DNA from: Bacteroidota bacterium
Lineage (GTDB): Bacteria > Bacteroidota > Bacteroidia > B-17B0 > Aurantibacillaceae
DNA length: 64,000 nucleotides
Assembly: GCA_963169355.1 (NCBI GenBank)
Contig: CAUJCR010000061.1
Location: 37,381-101,380, forward strand
Direction: 5' to 3'
Made by a program: the position numbers and the translations under genes. How positions within the stretch are numbered: the first letter of the stretch is position 1; each line of letters opens with the position of its first letter. Below the pieces are notes generated by a model, which worked only from the letters and a program-made list of their open reading frames with translations, was not told the DNA's origin and did not search any database. This document shows, one piece after another, positions 48,598 through 57,014 of the stretch.

Positions 48598-50268
48598 ATG
48601 AAAAAATATATCATCATCATTTGCCTTGTAGTAGCGTCTGTATTTACGTTTAGTTTCTCGCAAGATTATTTCGAGATTTCTAAAAACCTCGACATTTTTA
48701 ATACACTCTATCGTGAGTTAACCATTTCTTATGTAGATGAAACGAAGCCTGGTCAATTAATCAAAACAGGCATCGACGCCATGTTGTTGTCACTCGACCC
48801 ATACACTAATTACTACGCCGAAAACGACATGGAAGACTATAAGTTAATGACTACTGGCGAGTACGGAGGTTTAGGTGCGCTGATACAAGACGTTGATAAA
48901 AAAATTACCATTACCGAACCTTACGAAGGCTTTTCAGCATTTAAAGCGGGATTAAGAGCAGGTGATGAAATTATTGAAGTAAATGATAAAAGCGTGCAAG
49001 GAAAAAAAACCGAGGATATCACCACACTATTAAAAGGACAAGCTGGTACACCAGTAAAACTTAAAGTAATTCCGTTAGGGCAAACCACCGCTAAAGAAAT
49101 AAATCTAATGCGTGAAGAAATAAAAATTAAAGCGGTACCATATTACGGCATGCTCACTAACGAGATTGGCTATATTAAGCTAACGCAATTTACCTTTGAT
49201 TGTTCTAAAGAAACCAAAGACGCTTTATTAGCTTTAAAGAAACAGAATTGCAAATCATTAATTCTTGATTTGAGAGGAAACCCTGGTGGCTCTTTAAATG
49301 AAGCCGTAAATATTGTAAATCTATTTGTTGAGAAAAACAACGAGGTTGTATCAACCAAGGGTAAAGTAAAGGATTGGAACAAACAGCACTTTACCTTATA
49401 CTCAGCAGTTGATACCCAGTTGCCTTTAACTGTTTTAATTGATCACAATTCTGCTTCGGCATCAGAAATTGTAGCTGGCGCTTTACAAGATTTAGATAGA
49501 GCTGTTGTGGTTGGACAACGTTCATTCGGTAAAGGTTTAGTACAACAAGTAAAAGATTTAAACTATAATACCAAATTAAAAGTAACCGTTGCCAAATATT
49601 ATATCCCGAGTGGGCGCTGCATCCAAGCGTTAGATTATACTCATAAAGATGAAGATGGAAGAGTAGAACGAGTTCCTGATTCTTTAATCACAGCTTTTAA
49701 AACGAAGGGCGGGCGTATTGTGTACGACGGAGCGGGCATCTCTCCCGATGTAAAATTAGAACCACAAGTGTATAGCAATATATTAATGACTTTGGCTAGT
49801 CGCAATCATATATTTACGTTTGTAAATCAGTTTTTATTAAAACATCCAGATTATAAATTAGGAACTGCCTTTACCGACGATAACTATAAAGATTTTGTGA
49901 ACTATTTAAAAGACAAAGATTATAGTTACAAAACCCAAAGCGATTTTTCTTTAGAAGAATTGAAAGAAGATGCAGAAAAGGAGAAATATTTTGAAAGTAT
50001 TAAAGCCCAATTTGAAGCATTGTCGGCTAAAATGGAAGACAATAAAAAAGACGATTTAATGCGATTTAAAAATGAAATTAAAGAATATATCGAGGAAGAA
50101 ATTGCCTCACGTTTTGCTTTTCAAAAAGGACGTATAGAATGTAGCCTTAAAACAGATGCGGAAGTAGAAGCCTGTAAAAAGATTTTGAATGACCCAGCTA
50201 AGATGGCTACTATTTTAACAACCATAGAAAAACCTACCAAGCCATTTAATCCTAATAAAAAGTTTTAA
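48598..50268 (+). CDS. S41 family C-terminal processing peptidase
   Basis: 556 residues. A signal peptide or anchor (about 1-21) is followed by an N-terminal helical region, a PDZ domain (TEPYEGFSAFKAGLRAGDEI, about 106-125) and the S41 protease core. The Ser-Lys dyad is Ser287 (NSASASEIVAGAL) and Lys312 (RSFGKGLVQQ), preceded by LDLRGNPGGSLNEAV. An extra C-terminal helical region (about 400-556) is typical of Bacteroidota members. The enzyme trims or degrades envelope proteins from their C-termini. It appears to have its own transcript, preceded by a 112-base gap. Confidence 0.93.
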   Translation: MKKYIIIICLVVASVFTFSFSQDYFEISKNLDIFNTLYRELTISYVDETKPGQLIKTGIDAMLLSLDPYTNYYAENDMEDYKLMTTGEYGGLGALIQDVDKKITITEPYEGFSAFKAGLRAGDEIIEVNDKSVQGKKTEDITTLLKGQAGTPVKLKVIPLGQTTAKEINLMREEIKIKAVPYYGMLTNEIGYIKLTQFTFDCSKETKDALLALKKQNCKSLILDLRGNPGGSLNEAVNIVNLFVEKNNEVVSTKGKVKDWNKQHFTLYSAVDTQLPLTVLIDHNSASASEIVAGALQDLDRAVVVGQRSFGKGLVQQVKDLNYNTKLKVTVAKYYIPSGRCIQALDYTHKDEDGRVERVPDSLITAFKTKGGRIVYDGAGISPDVKLEPQVYSNILMTLASRNHIFTFVNQFLLKHPDYKLGTAFTDDNYKDFVNYLKDKDYSYKTQSDFSLEELKEDAEKEKYFESIKAQFEALSAKMEDNKKDDLMRFKNEIKEYIEEEIASRFAFQKGRIECSLKTDAEVEACKKILNDPAKMATILTTIEKPTKPFNPNKKF

Positions 50269-50324
50269 AATTTTAAATATTATTTTAAATTTGAATTATT
50301 AATTATCTTAAATACTATTACATT

Positions 50325-50498
50325 ATGGGAAAAGGAGATCAAAAATCAAAACGTGGTAAGATTGCCATTGGTTCTTTCGGACGACTACGTCCTCGTAAAA
50401 AAGCAAAACCAGTAAGCGCTACTAAAAAAGAAACTACTGCTAAAGCTGCACCAAAAAAAGCAGCAGCCAAGAAAGCCGCTAAAAAGGCAGAGAAATAA
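50325..50498 (+). CDS. 30S ribosomal protein THX
   Basis: A 57-residue, strongly basic protein starting MGKGDQKSKRGKIAIGSFGR and followed by RPRKKAKP, the conserved core of bacterial THX, a small 30S-subunit protein that fits a cavity in the head. The rest is a lysine/alanine-rich tail typical of Bacteroidota versions. A TTTG at 50290-50293 and a weak TACTATTA 19 bases later could be its promoter. A UUCG-loop terminator begins four bases after the stop codon. Confidence 0.9.
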   Translation: MGKGDQKSKRGKIAIGSFGRLRPRKKAKPVSATKKETTAKAAPKKAAAKKAAKKAEK

Positions 50499-50499
50499 T

Positions 50500-53112
50500 T
50501 TAAACCGCTTCGGCGGTTTTTTTATTCAGTCGAATTCTTTCAATAACAGCAATTGTAGTTCCAAATACCATAATTAAACAACCCAACCATAGCAGGTTAA
50601 TCATCGGGAACATATAGGCCTCTATCACAATAAAATCCTTAACATTGTTTACTTTTTCCGCCATCTGAATTTCAACACTTCCTTCGTTTGGATTTATTTT
50701 CCAGAAAATAAACTTAAGCCCTAATTCATTTAGCTCAAATTCATCTGGCATTACCATATTATTTTTAAGAATATACTGAGGTGTTGCTCGATAAATTTTG
50801 CCTGTTATGTCAGTAGCCTTTAAAACAGCCGTTACAATAAGTAAACTATCGTTTTTCGCATACTCTTCTTCCGATAAATTAGTGGTGATGCTGTCAATTC
50901 TAATAATAGCATTACTTGCAAAAATAGTATCGTTTATATGACCAACAAAATTAGTTGGCTCTTTATAAGCATCATCTCTTGCTTTCTGTGTATCTGATAA
51001 TGTCCCGTAAGTTACATGTGTATAAATATCATGGCTCAAAAAGTGCTTGGTGTCTGGATTTGAAGCAGTTCCCATGCGTGGATTATCTTGCACCATAGGG
51101 TTTAATTCAAATGCCTTTACTAATTTACCATCTTCGTTATGTGTAAAATAATCCATATTAAAATACACATCAATGCCTTCACGTTTTTTTCCTGTATAAG
51201 TAACTAAGTAATTTCCCATTGGCAAGGTATCTCCAACGGTAAGCACTAAACTCTTCTTTGCGTTAAAATCCTCACCCAAACTTTCTACTCTTTTAGTCGA
51301 AGTATTTTTTGAGATGGTTTGTTTTTTAGAAGTAGAAATTAAAGCCCCTAATAATAATAAAGCAAAGCCAATATGTGCAATGCTTGCTCCTGCGCGTTTT
51401 GTTTTACCCTTTAAAACCCTTACCCAATAATCTAAGTTGGTGAAAATGGCAAACAAAGCCACTATAAATAATAAAGCATAAGAAATTAAATTCCATTTCA
51501 CAGTGTTGCTTGCCGTGCTGTAATCTTTTAAGAAGTATAAAGGAATAGTAGCCGACAAGCCAAACACAACCGCTAAACCAAGCGGAATACTTACTGTTTT
51601 CAAAAAGGCTTTTTTATCAGTGTTCTTATATTTAAAGTATTGTGCGATGGCAATTATAAATAAAATAATAATAGCAAATGGTGTCATCCATTGGTTATAG
51701 TCGGCTACTTTTATACCTGCTTTTTCACTTTCGTACAGCCAGCCCTGAAATAATTTATTCATAACTGGAATAGAAGTGAAATACGTTATTACTAAAGCAG
51801 AGAGAAGTAAAATTAAAGCACCAACAAATAACCAAAACTCTCTAGAGTATAAACTTTCTTCCTCGGCTTCCTTTGGAAAAAATTTCATATAACTATAAAT
51901 AGTTACACCTAGTGTAACTAAACTCCACGATAACAGAATAGACACCTTATGCCCTATAAGGATAGCTAAGAACAATAATAAAAACGATAGAACTAAATAT
52001 GTTATTTTGATGAGTTTGTTTTTAATTAGTAACAGCACACACAAGAAAATAAATGTAAGAACATAAATAACTAATTGCCCTTCCATACCTAAGTCGGTAA
52101 AAGCATGAACCGAATTTTTACCTAATATACCACTACGAGTTAAGAAGGTGGAATATAACACCATTAAAAAAGAAGCAATAGATAAAATGTGTGTCATAAA
52201 TAATGAGCCGCCCTTATTTCTATTAATAATCATCACATGGCCAGCGCCTACAATAATAAGCCATGGCACAAGCGATGAGTTTTCTACTGGGTCCCAAGCC
52301 CAAAAACCAGCAAAGTTTAATGATTCGTAAGCCCAAGCACCACCCATTAAAATACCCGTACCTAAAATCATAATACTAAAGAAAGTCCAAGGTAATGCCG
52401 ATTTTTGCCAAGTAGTGTAGTCGCTTTTCCATAAACCAGATAATGCAAAAACAAAAGGAATTAAAGTAGATGAAAAACCTAAGAATAAAATAGGCGGATG
52501 AATCGTCATCCAATAATTCATTAATAGTGGATTTAATCCTCTACCATCTAATTTAGCCAAATAGTTTTCGTTTTGAACAAATGGTAAATTAGCAAACTCT
52601 GGATTTTCTCGTAATAATATAAAAGGACTTGAGCCAATTTTATAATCTAAGATATATGAACCTAAAAGCATACTTGCTAAAAATACCTGTACTAGAGAGA
52701 AGACAGCCATAGTTGACCCTTCCCATTTAGCATCAATCGTTTTACGCAAAATATTACCGAGCACTACATTCCAAAATGACCAAAGCAAAAAACTACCTTC
52801 TTGCCCTTCCCAAAAACAAGACAGGATGTAGTGCATAGGCATTTCTTTATTACTATGTTGCCACACATACGAGTATTCGAAATAGTGGTTAAACAACATA
52901 AAGAACAATGTAGCTGCAATTCCAATAACCGAAACAGAGTGAATACTAAATGCAATGTTGGCAAATTTTTTCCACTCGTTTTGGAGACCTTCTTTTGAAT
53001 GAAAATAATAAGCAATACTAGCAACCAACGCCGCTACTAATGATAACACTACAAACCCGTGACCTAACTGCCCAATCCAAAGATGTTCGCCTATGTATGA
53101 AACTTTTTCCAA
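50500..53112 (-). CDS. ccmF: Cytochrome c maturation heme lyase CcmF
   Basis: 870 residues read from a TTG start; no ATG lies between it and the upstream stop, and EKVSYIGEHLWIGQLGHGF fits the CcmF N-terminus. About fifteen membrane helices are present. The WWD-type heme-handling segment is AYESLNFAGFWAWDPVENSS, preceded by FWEGQEGSFLLW. A large periplasmic domain near the C-terminus (about 610-840) makes it longer than the ~650 residues of proteobacterial CcmF. It transfers heme from CcmE to apocytochrome c at the periplasmic face. Last gene of the ccmBCDEF run. Confidence 0.93.
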   Translation of the reverse strand: MEKVSYIGEHLWIGQLGHGFVVLSLVAALVASIAYYFHSKEGLQNEWKKFANIAFSIHSVSVIGIAATLFFMLFNHYFEYSYVWQHSNKEMPMHYILSCFWEGQEGSFLLWSFWNVVLGNILRKTIDAKWEGSTMAVFSLVQVFLASMLLGSYILDYKIGSSPFILLRENPEFANLPFVQNENYLAKLDGRGLNPLLMNYWMTIHPPILFLGFSSTLIPFVFALSGLWKSDYTTWQKSALPWTFFSIMILGTGILMGGAWAYESLNFAGFWAWDPVENSSLVPWLIIVGAGHVMIINRNKGGSLFMTHILSIASFLMVLYSTFLTRSGILGKNSVHAFTDLGMEGQLVIYVLTFIFLCVLLLIKNKLIKITYLVLSFLLLFLAILIGHKVSILLSWSLVTLGVTIYSYMKFFPKEAEEESLYSREFWLFVGALILLLSALVITYFTSIPVMNKLFQGWLYESEKAGIKVADYNQWMTPFAIIILFIIAIAQYFKYKNTDKKAFLKTVSIPLGLAVVFGLSATIPLYFLKDYSTASNTVKWNLISYALLFIVALFAIFTNLDYWVRVLKGKTKRAGASIAHIGFALLLLGALISTSKKQTISKNTSTKRVESLGEDFNAKKSLVLTVGDTLPMGNYLVTYTGKKREGIDVYFNMDYFTHNEDGKLVKAFELNPMVQDNPRMGTASNPDTKHFLSHDIYTHVTYGTLSDTQKARDDAYKEPTNFVGHINDTIFASNAIIRIDSITTNLSEEEYAKNDSLLIVTAVLKATDITGKIYRATPQYILKNNMVMPDEFELNELGLKFIFWKINPNEGSVEIQMAEKVNNVKDFIVIEAYMFPMINLLWLGCLIMVFGTTIAVIERIRLNKKTAEAV
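50502..50524 (+). terminator. Terminator with TTCG tetraloop after the THX gene
   Basis: AAACCGC, loop TTCG, GCGGTTT, then a run of T. The stem also encodes the last codons of the convergent ccmF gene (residues AEAV and the stop), so the structure constrains that C-terminus. Confidence 0.85.
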
Positions 53113-53154
53113 AAGAACTAAATTGCCTATGCGTTTACGATTATTATGATAGGC

Positions 53155-53547
53155 TTACGATTCACTAATTTGTGGTTGCCCATCATTATATTTACTTGGG
53201 CATTTCATAAGAATTTCAGTGGCATGAAACTCTTCGCCTTTCATTTTTCCTATCAATACAATTTGTTCTGATTTCTCAATATCCTGAGGCACGCTTTTAT
53301 GGAGCACTACCTTTTTTTCAACGCCTTTGTTATCGGTCATTACAAATGAACACTCATCGGCATTTATTTTTGGGTCGTATTGAATAGGAATTGATTTATT
53401 AAGTTTACCAACTACATGATACTCGGTAGTTGGGTTTTCAGTAGCTTCTGTAAAATCTGAATAAGTAGCGCTGCTTTGTAACGAGGTAAGAATAACACCT
53501 ATTGCTACTGCAATAACAATTATTCCTAAAATGTGCATCTTTTTCAT
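53155..53547 (-). CDS. ccmE: Cytochrome c maturation heme chaperone CcmE, CxxxY type
   Basis: 130 residues. One N-terminal membrane helix (about 5-22) tethers an OB-fold domain with EYHVVGKLNKSI, SFVMTDNKG and QIVLIGKM. The heme-attachment motif in ILMKCPSKY has Cys116 where E. coli has His130, and Tyr120 in the conserved tyrosine place, i.e. CxxxY in place of HxxxY. The cysteine variant is known from archaea and some bacteria (System I*), so heme binding probably differs in chemistry from E. coli. It lies between ccmD and ccmF in the operon. Confidence 0.93.
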   Translation of the reverse strand: MKKMHILGIIVIAVAIGVILTSLQSSATYSDFTEATENPTTEYHVVGKLNKSIPIQYDPKINADECSFVMTDNKGVEKKVVLHKSVPQDIEKSEQIVLIGKMKGEEFHATEILMKCPSKYNDGQPQISES

Positions 53548-53565
53548 AAGAGTATTTTTTAAGTA

Positions 53566-53790
53566 TTATCGGTTCTTCGATTTTTCTAGTTTTTTTACTT
53601 TAATATCTATATATATTAAATAAGCTATTAAACATACAAAGATAATAGATAATACAGCAATTACCACATATATTTTACCCTCACTACGAAAGGTATCTGC
53701 CATTTGTGGCTCGTTGGGTTGTGCCATCAAACACACAGGTAATAATAAAGCTAATAAGCTCCATAATAATTTATGATTCATTTTCTTCAT
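53566..53790 (-). CDS. ccmD: CcmD family protein
   Basis: 74 residues from the ATG at 53790 (a TTG at 53796 and an ATG at 53781 are alternatives). A signal-like hydrophobic N-terminus ending in LMAQ is followed by MADTFRSEGKIYVVIAVLSI and a membrane helix (about 44-64), then a charged tail. The second half matches the Bacteroidota CcmD-like family, which helps release holo-CcmE from the CcmABC complex. It overlaps the end of ccmC by 20 bases, consistent with translational coupling. Confidence 0.85.
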   Translation of the reverse strand: MKKMNHKLLWSLLALLLPVCLMAQPNEPQMADTFRSEGKIYVVIAVLSIIFVCLIAYLIYIDIKVKKLEKSKNR

Positions 53791-54433
53791 GTTCAATAAA
53801 AGCTAAACGTTTTTTAATATCAAAAATCCATATACTTAATAATACCCAACCTATAACTGCTGGATAAAACACCATACGCATGTTATTATCCATGTCGTAT
53901 TTTGCAAAAGCAGGATTTCCACCATTACCCGGGTGTAACGAATCGGTAAGGCGAGGTAAAATCATAATAAACACCAGCATCATTACAAAAGCAAATACAT
54001 TATACACAGCGGCAATGCGTGCTCTTTTCAACTCATCATCAATAGAACTACGAAGAATAAAGTATGAGAAATAAATTAAAACAGCAATAGCTACACCATT
54101 CAGTTTTGGGTCTTGAAAGGTCCACCAAGTGCCCCAGGTAAACTTAGCCCACATGCAACCCGTAAGCAAGCCTGGAATGGCAAAAAACAAACCAGTTTGT
54201 GCAGCTTGGTTACTTACAATATCTAACTTTAAATCGTTTTTATATAAATGTTTTACGGCAAACACTACCGAGTAGCCCATTTGAAATAACATAGCAAACC
54301 AAATAGGTACGTGGTAATACACATTTCGGATGGTTTCATTTAAAATATCTAAACGAGGCACATTGCCTATTAATCCCCACACAATGGTGTAGAGTATTAA
54401 CACTACAGAACTTATTTTCCACCACTTTATCAT
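53771..54433 (-). CDS. ccmC: Heme export/handling protein CcmC
   Basis: 220 residues, six membrane helices. The tryptophan-rich periplasmic segment is FTWGTWWTFQDPKLNGVA (about 98-115), a variant of the WGTWWxWDxRLT pattern with FQD replacing the WD pair. The two heme-ligand histidines expected in CcmC are present: His41 (RNVYYHVPIWF) and one in DSLHPGNG. The protein loads heme on CcmE. It starts 1 base after the ccmB stop and overlaps ccmD. Confidence 0.92.
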   Translation of the reverse strand: MIKWWKISSVVLILYTIVWGLIGNVPRLDILNETIRNVYYHVPIWFAMLFQMGYSVVFAVKHLYKNDLKLDIVSNQAAQTGLFFAIPGLLTGCMWAKFTWGTWWTFQDPKLNGVAIAVLIYFSYFILRSSIDDELKRARIAAVYNVFAFVMMLVFIMILPRLTDSLHPGNGGNPAFAKYDMDNNMRMVFYPAVIGWVLLSIWIFDIKKRLAFIEHEENES

Positions 54434-54434
54434 C

Positions 54435-55085
54435 TTAATCTTTCCAAAGGTAATTAAATAATAATGAAGCCAAAACCACTACAACAAAATTTAGCATAAT
54501 TAATATAAGTGCATACTTATAACTCACGCTCCAAGCTAAGCCATCAATGGCATGTTTACTAAACTTAATAGAAACCAATAACAATGGCATCAACACCGGA
54601 AAACTTAAAATGGCCATTAAACTAATGTTGTTATTAGCCTTAGAGGCTATAGCACTCATTAAACTAAGTACTCCCGCAAAGGCCGAAGAACTTAAGACCA
54701 AATTTACCAAAAACATAGCTATATTAATGTTTGGCATTGATCCCACAAACCACGAGTAAAAAAAGAACGTTAATAAGCTTAGCACCACCAGTAGCGCCAT
54801 GTTATATAATATTTTGCTTAAAATAAAATGGGTAGGATGATAGTATAAATAGTTATAAAGACCTTTCCCTTTCGTTTCGGTCATAAAGCTTTTGGAGGAA
54901 ATATTAACGGCAATAAATAAGAAAATTACCCAAAACAAGGAGTTCCACACAACGGGATGAATAATTTTATTGAAGCAAAGTGCCGAAATAAAAATAGTAG
55001 AAACAATATACACCAAAATACCTGCTAGTGTAGATTTTTGTCTAAACTCAATGGTAAATTCTTTCTTTATAAGTGGTAAAATCAT
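54435..55085 (-). CDS. ccmB: Heme exporter protein CcmB
   Basis: 216 residues from the ATG at 55085, close to the ~220 of known CcmB. The frame is open to 55145, but a good promoter (55094-55124) lies inside that extension, and the family usually begins near LPLIKKEFTIEFRQKSTLAG as it does here. Six membrane helices follow, with KTKGKGLYNYLYYHP-like elements (ETKGKGLYNYLYYHPTHF) in the first cytoplasmic loop. It is the permease that pairs with the ATPase CcmA, whose gene is not in this window. First gene of the ccmB-C-D-E-F operon. Confidence 0.9.
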   Translation of the reverse strand: MILPLIKKEFTIEFRQKSTLAGILVYIVSTIFISALCFNKIIHPVVWNSLFWVIFLFIAVNISSKSFMTETKGKGLYNYLYYHPTHFILSKILYNMALLVVLSLLTFFFYSWFVGSMPNINIAMFLVNLVLSSSAFAGVLSLMSAIASKANNNISLMAILSFPVLMPLLLVSIKFSKHAIDGLAWSVSYKYALILIMLNFVVVVLASLLFNYLWKD

Positions 55086-55093
55086 TCGGCCTA

Positions 55094-55124
55094 CAAATTT
55101 ACGTTCAATAACTTGAAAATACAA
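55094..55124 (-). promoter_or_regulatory. Promoter of the ccm operon
   Basis: On the minus strand TTG at 55124-55122 is followed after 20 bases by TAAATTTG at 55101-55094, a full match to the Bacteroidota consensus. The ccmB ATG at 55085 is 8 bases after the -7 element, which supports that start and a near-leaderless mRNA. Confidence 0.65.
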
Positions 55125-55153
55125 TGAAATGAATGGTTTTTCCACATTAATCT

Positions 55154-55161
55154 TAAATTTG
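55154..55161 (+). promoter_or_regulatory. Likely -7 element for the glutathione peroxidase gene
   Basis: TAAATTTG lies 4 bases before the ATG at 55166, divergent from the ccm promoter. No TTG was found at the -33 distance. Confidence 0.4.
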
Positions 55162-55165
55162 TAAC

Positions 55166-55729
55166 ATGAATAAATTAATTCTTTTATCTTTCAGTATTAT
55201 CTTAGCAATTATGGTTTTTGCATTTACAAATCAAAAAGGAACGCCCACGTCTTCTATTCATCAATTTAAAGTAACAAGTTTGGAGGGTGAGGTCTTTGAT
55301 TTTGCAAACTTAAAGGGTAAAAAAATATTAGTAGTAAATACCGCTAGCGAGTGTGGGTTCACTCCTCAGTATAAAGATTTACAAGAGTTGTATGAGAAAT
55401 ATAAAGATAAAAACTTTACCATTGTTGGTTTTCCGTGCAACCAGTTTGGAAATCAGGAGCCAGGTAATAGCCAAGAGATTAAAGCTTTTTGCACTAAAAA
55501 CTATGGTGTTACTTTTCCAATGATGGAAAAAATAAATGTAAAAGGCGATAGCATAGCACCAATTTATAAATGGCTTACTGATAAAACTTTAAATGGGGTA
55601 ATGAGTAGTTCTGTGAAATGGAACTTCCAAAAATACCTCATTGACGAAAACGGCTATTTGGTAGATTACGTTAACTCTATGCGTAAGCCCAACACCGATA
55701 AAATTGTGAACTGGATAGAGGGAAAGTAA
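55166..55729 (+). CDS. Glutathione peroxidase family protein (Cys type), exported
   Basis: 187 residues. An N-terminal hydrophobic segment (about 4-20) suggests export or anchoring, so the enzyme would act in the periplasm. The peroxidatic residue is Cys63 (VNTASECGFTPQY) rather than selenocysteine. A second conserved Cys91 lies in GFPCNQFGNQEPG with the active-site Gln97, and the tryptophan of VKWNFQKYLID is present. Cys-type GPx enzymes usually reduce peroxides with thioredoxin-like partners. It is divergent from the ccm operon. Confidence 0.93.
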   Translation: MNKLILLSFSIILAIMVFAFTNQKGTPTSSIHQFKVTSLEGEVFDFANLKGKKILVVNTASECGFTPQYKDLQELYEKYKDKNFTIVGFPCNQFGNQEPGNSQEIKAFCTKNYGVTFPMMEKINVKGDSIAPIYKWLTDKTLNGVMSSSVKWNFQKYLIDENGYLVDYVNSMRKPNTDKIVNWIEGK

Positions 55730-55730
55730 T

Positions 55731-56987
55731 CTATAATTGAATTTTCAATTCAAGTTCTTTCTCTTTTCTAATGACTTTTAATGTCGTTTCATCGCCTTTC
55801 TTAAATTTAGCTAAGGCATCCATATAATCATACACATTCGTTATTTTTTCGTTTCCTAATTGTATAATCACATCACCTGTTAGCACACCTGCTTTAAAAG
55901 CTGGTTTACCATCGGTTACGCCATCTACACGCATACCTTTTCCATCAAAAGCATAATCGGGCATAACACCCAAAGTTACTTTAAAACTTTTAGCAGTAGA
56001 TGCAGGTGCTGCTGTTTTAGTAAATGTAAGTTTTGGTAATTTATTAGTTGCATTTATAATCTTTACAATGTATTCCAATACTTTTTGTTCACCATCAAAA
56101 TTTATTTTATCGATATCATCGCTGGGTTTATGGTAATCGTGATGTTGCCCTGTAAAGAAATGCAATACAGGAATGTCTTTTAAGTAGAAACTGGTTTGGT
56201 CGCTAGGACCAATCCCCGAACTATCTTTCTTTAGTGTAAAATAATTATTTTGTTCATCTAATAAAGTTCCCCAAGTAGGAGAAGTTCCAAAGCCATATAT
56301 CATTAGTTTTTTAGTGCTATCATTTAACCGCCCAATCATATCCATGTTTATCATATAATTAATTTGGTCTAAAGGTAATGTTGGTTTTTCGCACCATTTT
56401 TTTGAACCTAGTAAGCCTAATTCTTCGCCACTATAACACATAAATAAAAAGTTATAGTTTACCTTGGTTTTATTACTAGTGTAATAGCGCGCTAATTCTA
56501 GTACCCCTGATGTTCCGCTGGCATTATCATCAGCACCATTGTGTATTTTCCCTTCAGGATTTGCATCTAAGCTATTATGGTCGTGTCCTAATCCTAAATG
56601 ATCGAAATGTGCCCCAATCACAATGGTGTATTTGGCTTTGTTGTCTAAAAACCCAACAACATTAATTCCTTCTTTTGATTTAATATTTGCGGTATTGGTA
56701 TCATGTGGGTTCGGGTTATGTTTATAATCAAAATAATATAAATACGGATTATTGTTTTTACTAGGGCTTTGAGGCGCATCACCTTTAGGCGTTAAGTTTA
56801 ATTTCTTAAACTCATTGGCAATATAAAGCGCTGCCTGCAATTCTTCGGGTGTAGAGGTTCCACGACCTTTGAGTTCATCAGAAGCTAAAAACGAGATATC
56901 GGCTTTTATACGCTCTTTAGAAATAGTTTGCGCGATAACATAATGAGCTGATAAAACAGCGAAACTTAGTACAAGTAGTTTTTTCAT
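55731..56987 (-). CDS. M28 family metallopeptidase with C-terminal PDZ domain
   Basis: 418 residues from the ATG at 56987 (a TTG three codons upstream is in frame but less likely). The signal peptide ends near VIAQ. The zinc-peptidase core has the M28 ligands in GAHFDHLG, NGADDNASGTSGVLELARYY, YSGEELGLLGSK, INMDMIGR and HDYHKPSDD. A PDZ domain (about 335-418, FKAGVLTGDVIIQLGNEKIT) ends the protein. It should be an exported aminopeptidase. The PD40 propeller gene ends 27 bases upstream of this start, so both probably share the promoter at 58081-58109. Confidence 0.92.
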   Translation of the reverse strand: MKKLLVLSFAVLSAHYVIAQTISKERIKADISFLASDELKGRGTSTPEELQAALYIANEFKKLNLTPKGDAPQSPSKNNNPYLYYFDYKHNPNPHDTNTANIKSKEGINVVGFLDNKAKYTIVIGAHFDHLGLGHDHNSLDANPEGKIHNGADDNASGTSGVLELARYYTSNKTKVNYNFLFMCYSGEELGLLGSKKWCEKPTLPLDQINYMINMDMIGRLNDSTKKLMIYGFGTSPTWGTLLDEQNNYFTLKKDSSGIGPSDQTSFYLKDIPVLHFFTGQHHDYHKPSDDIDKINFDGEQKVLEYIVKIINATNKLPKLTFTKTAAPASTAKSFKVTLGVMPDYAFDGKGMRVDGVTDGKPAFKAGVLTGDVIIQLGNEKITNVYDYMDALAKFKKGDETTLKVIRKEKELELKIQL

Positions 56988-57014
56988 AACAATCAATTAT
57001 TAAGTACAGTTGTA

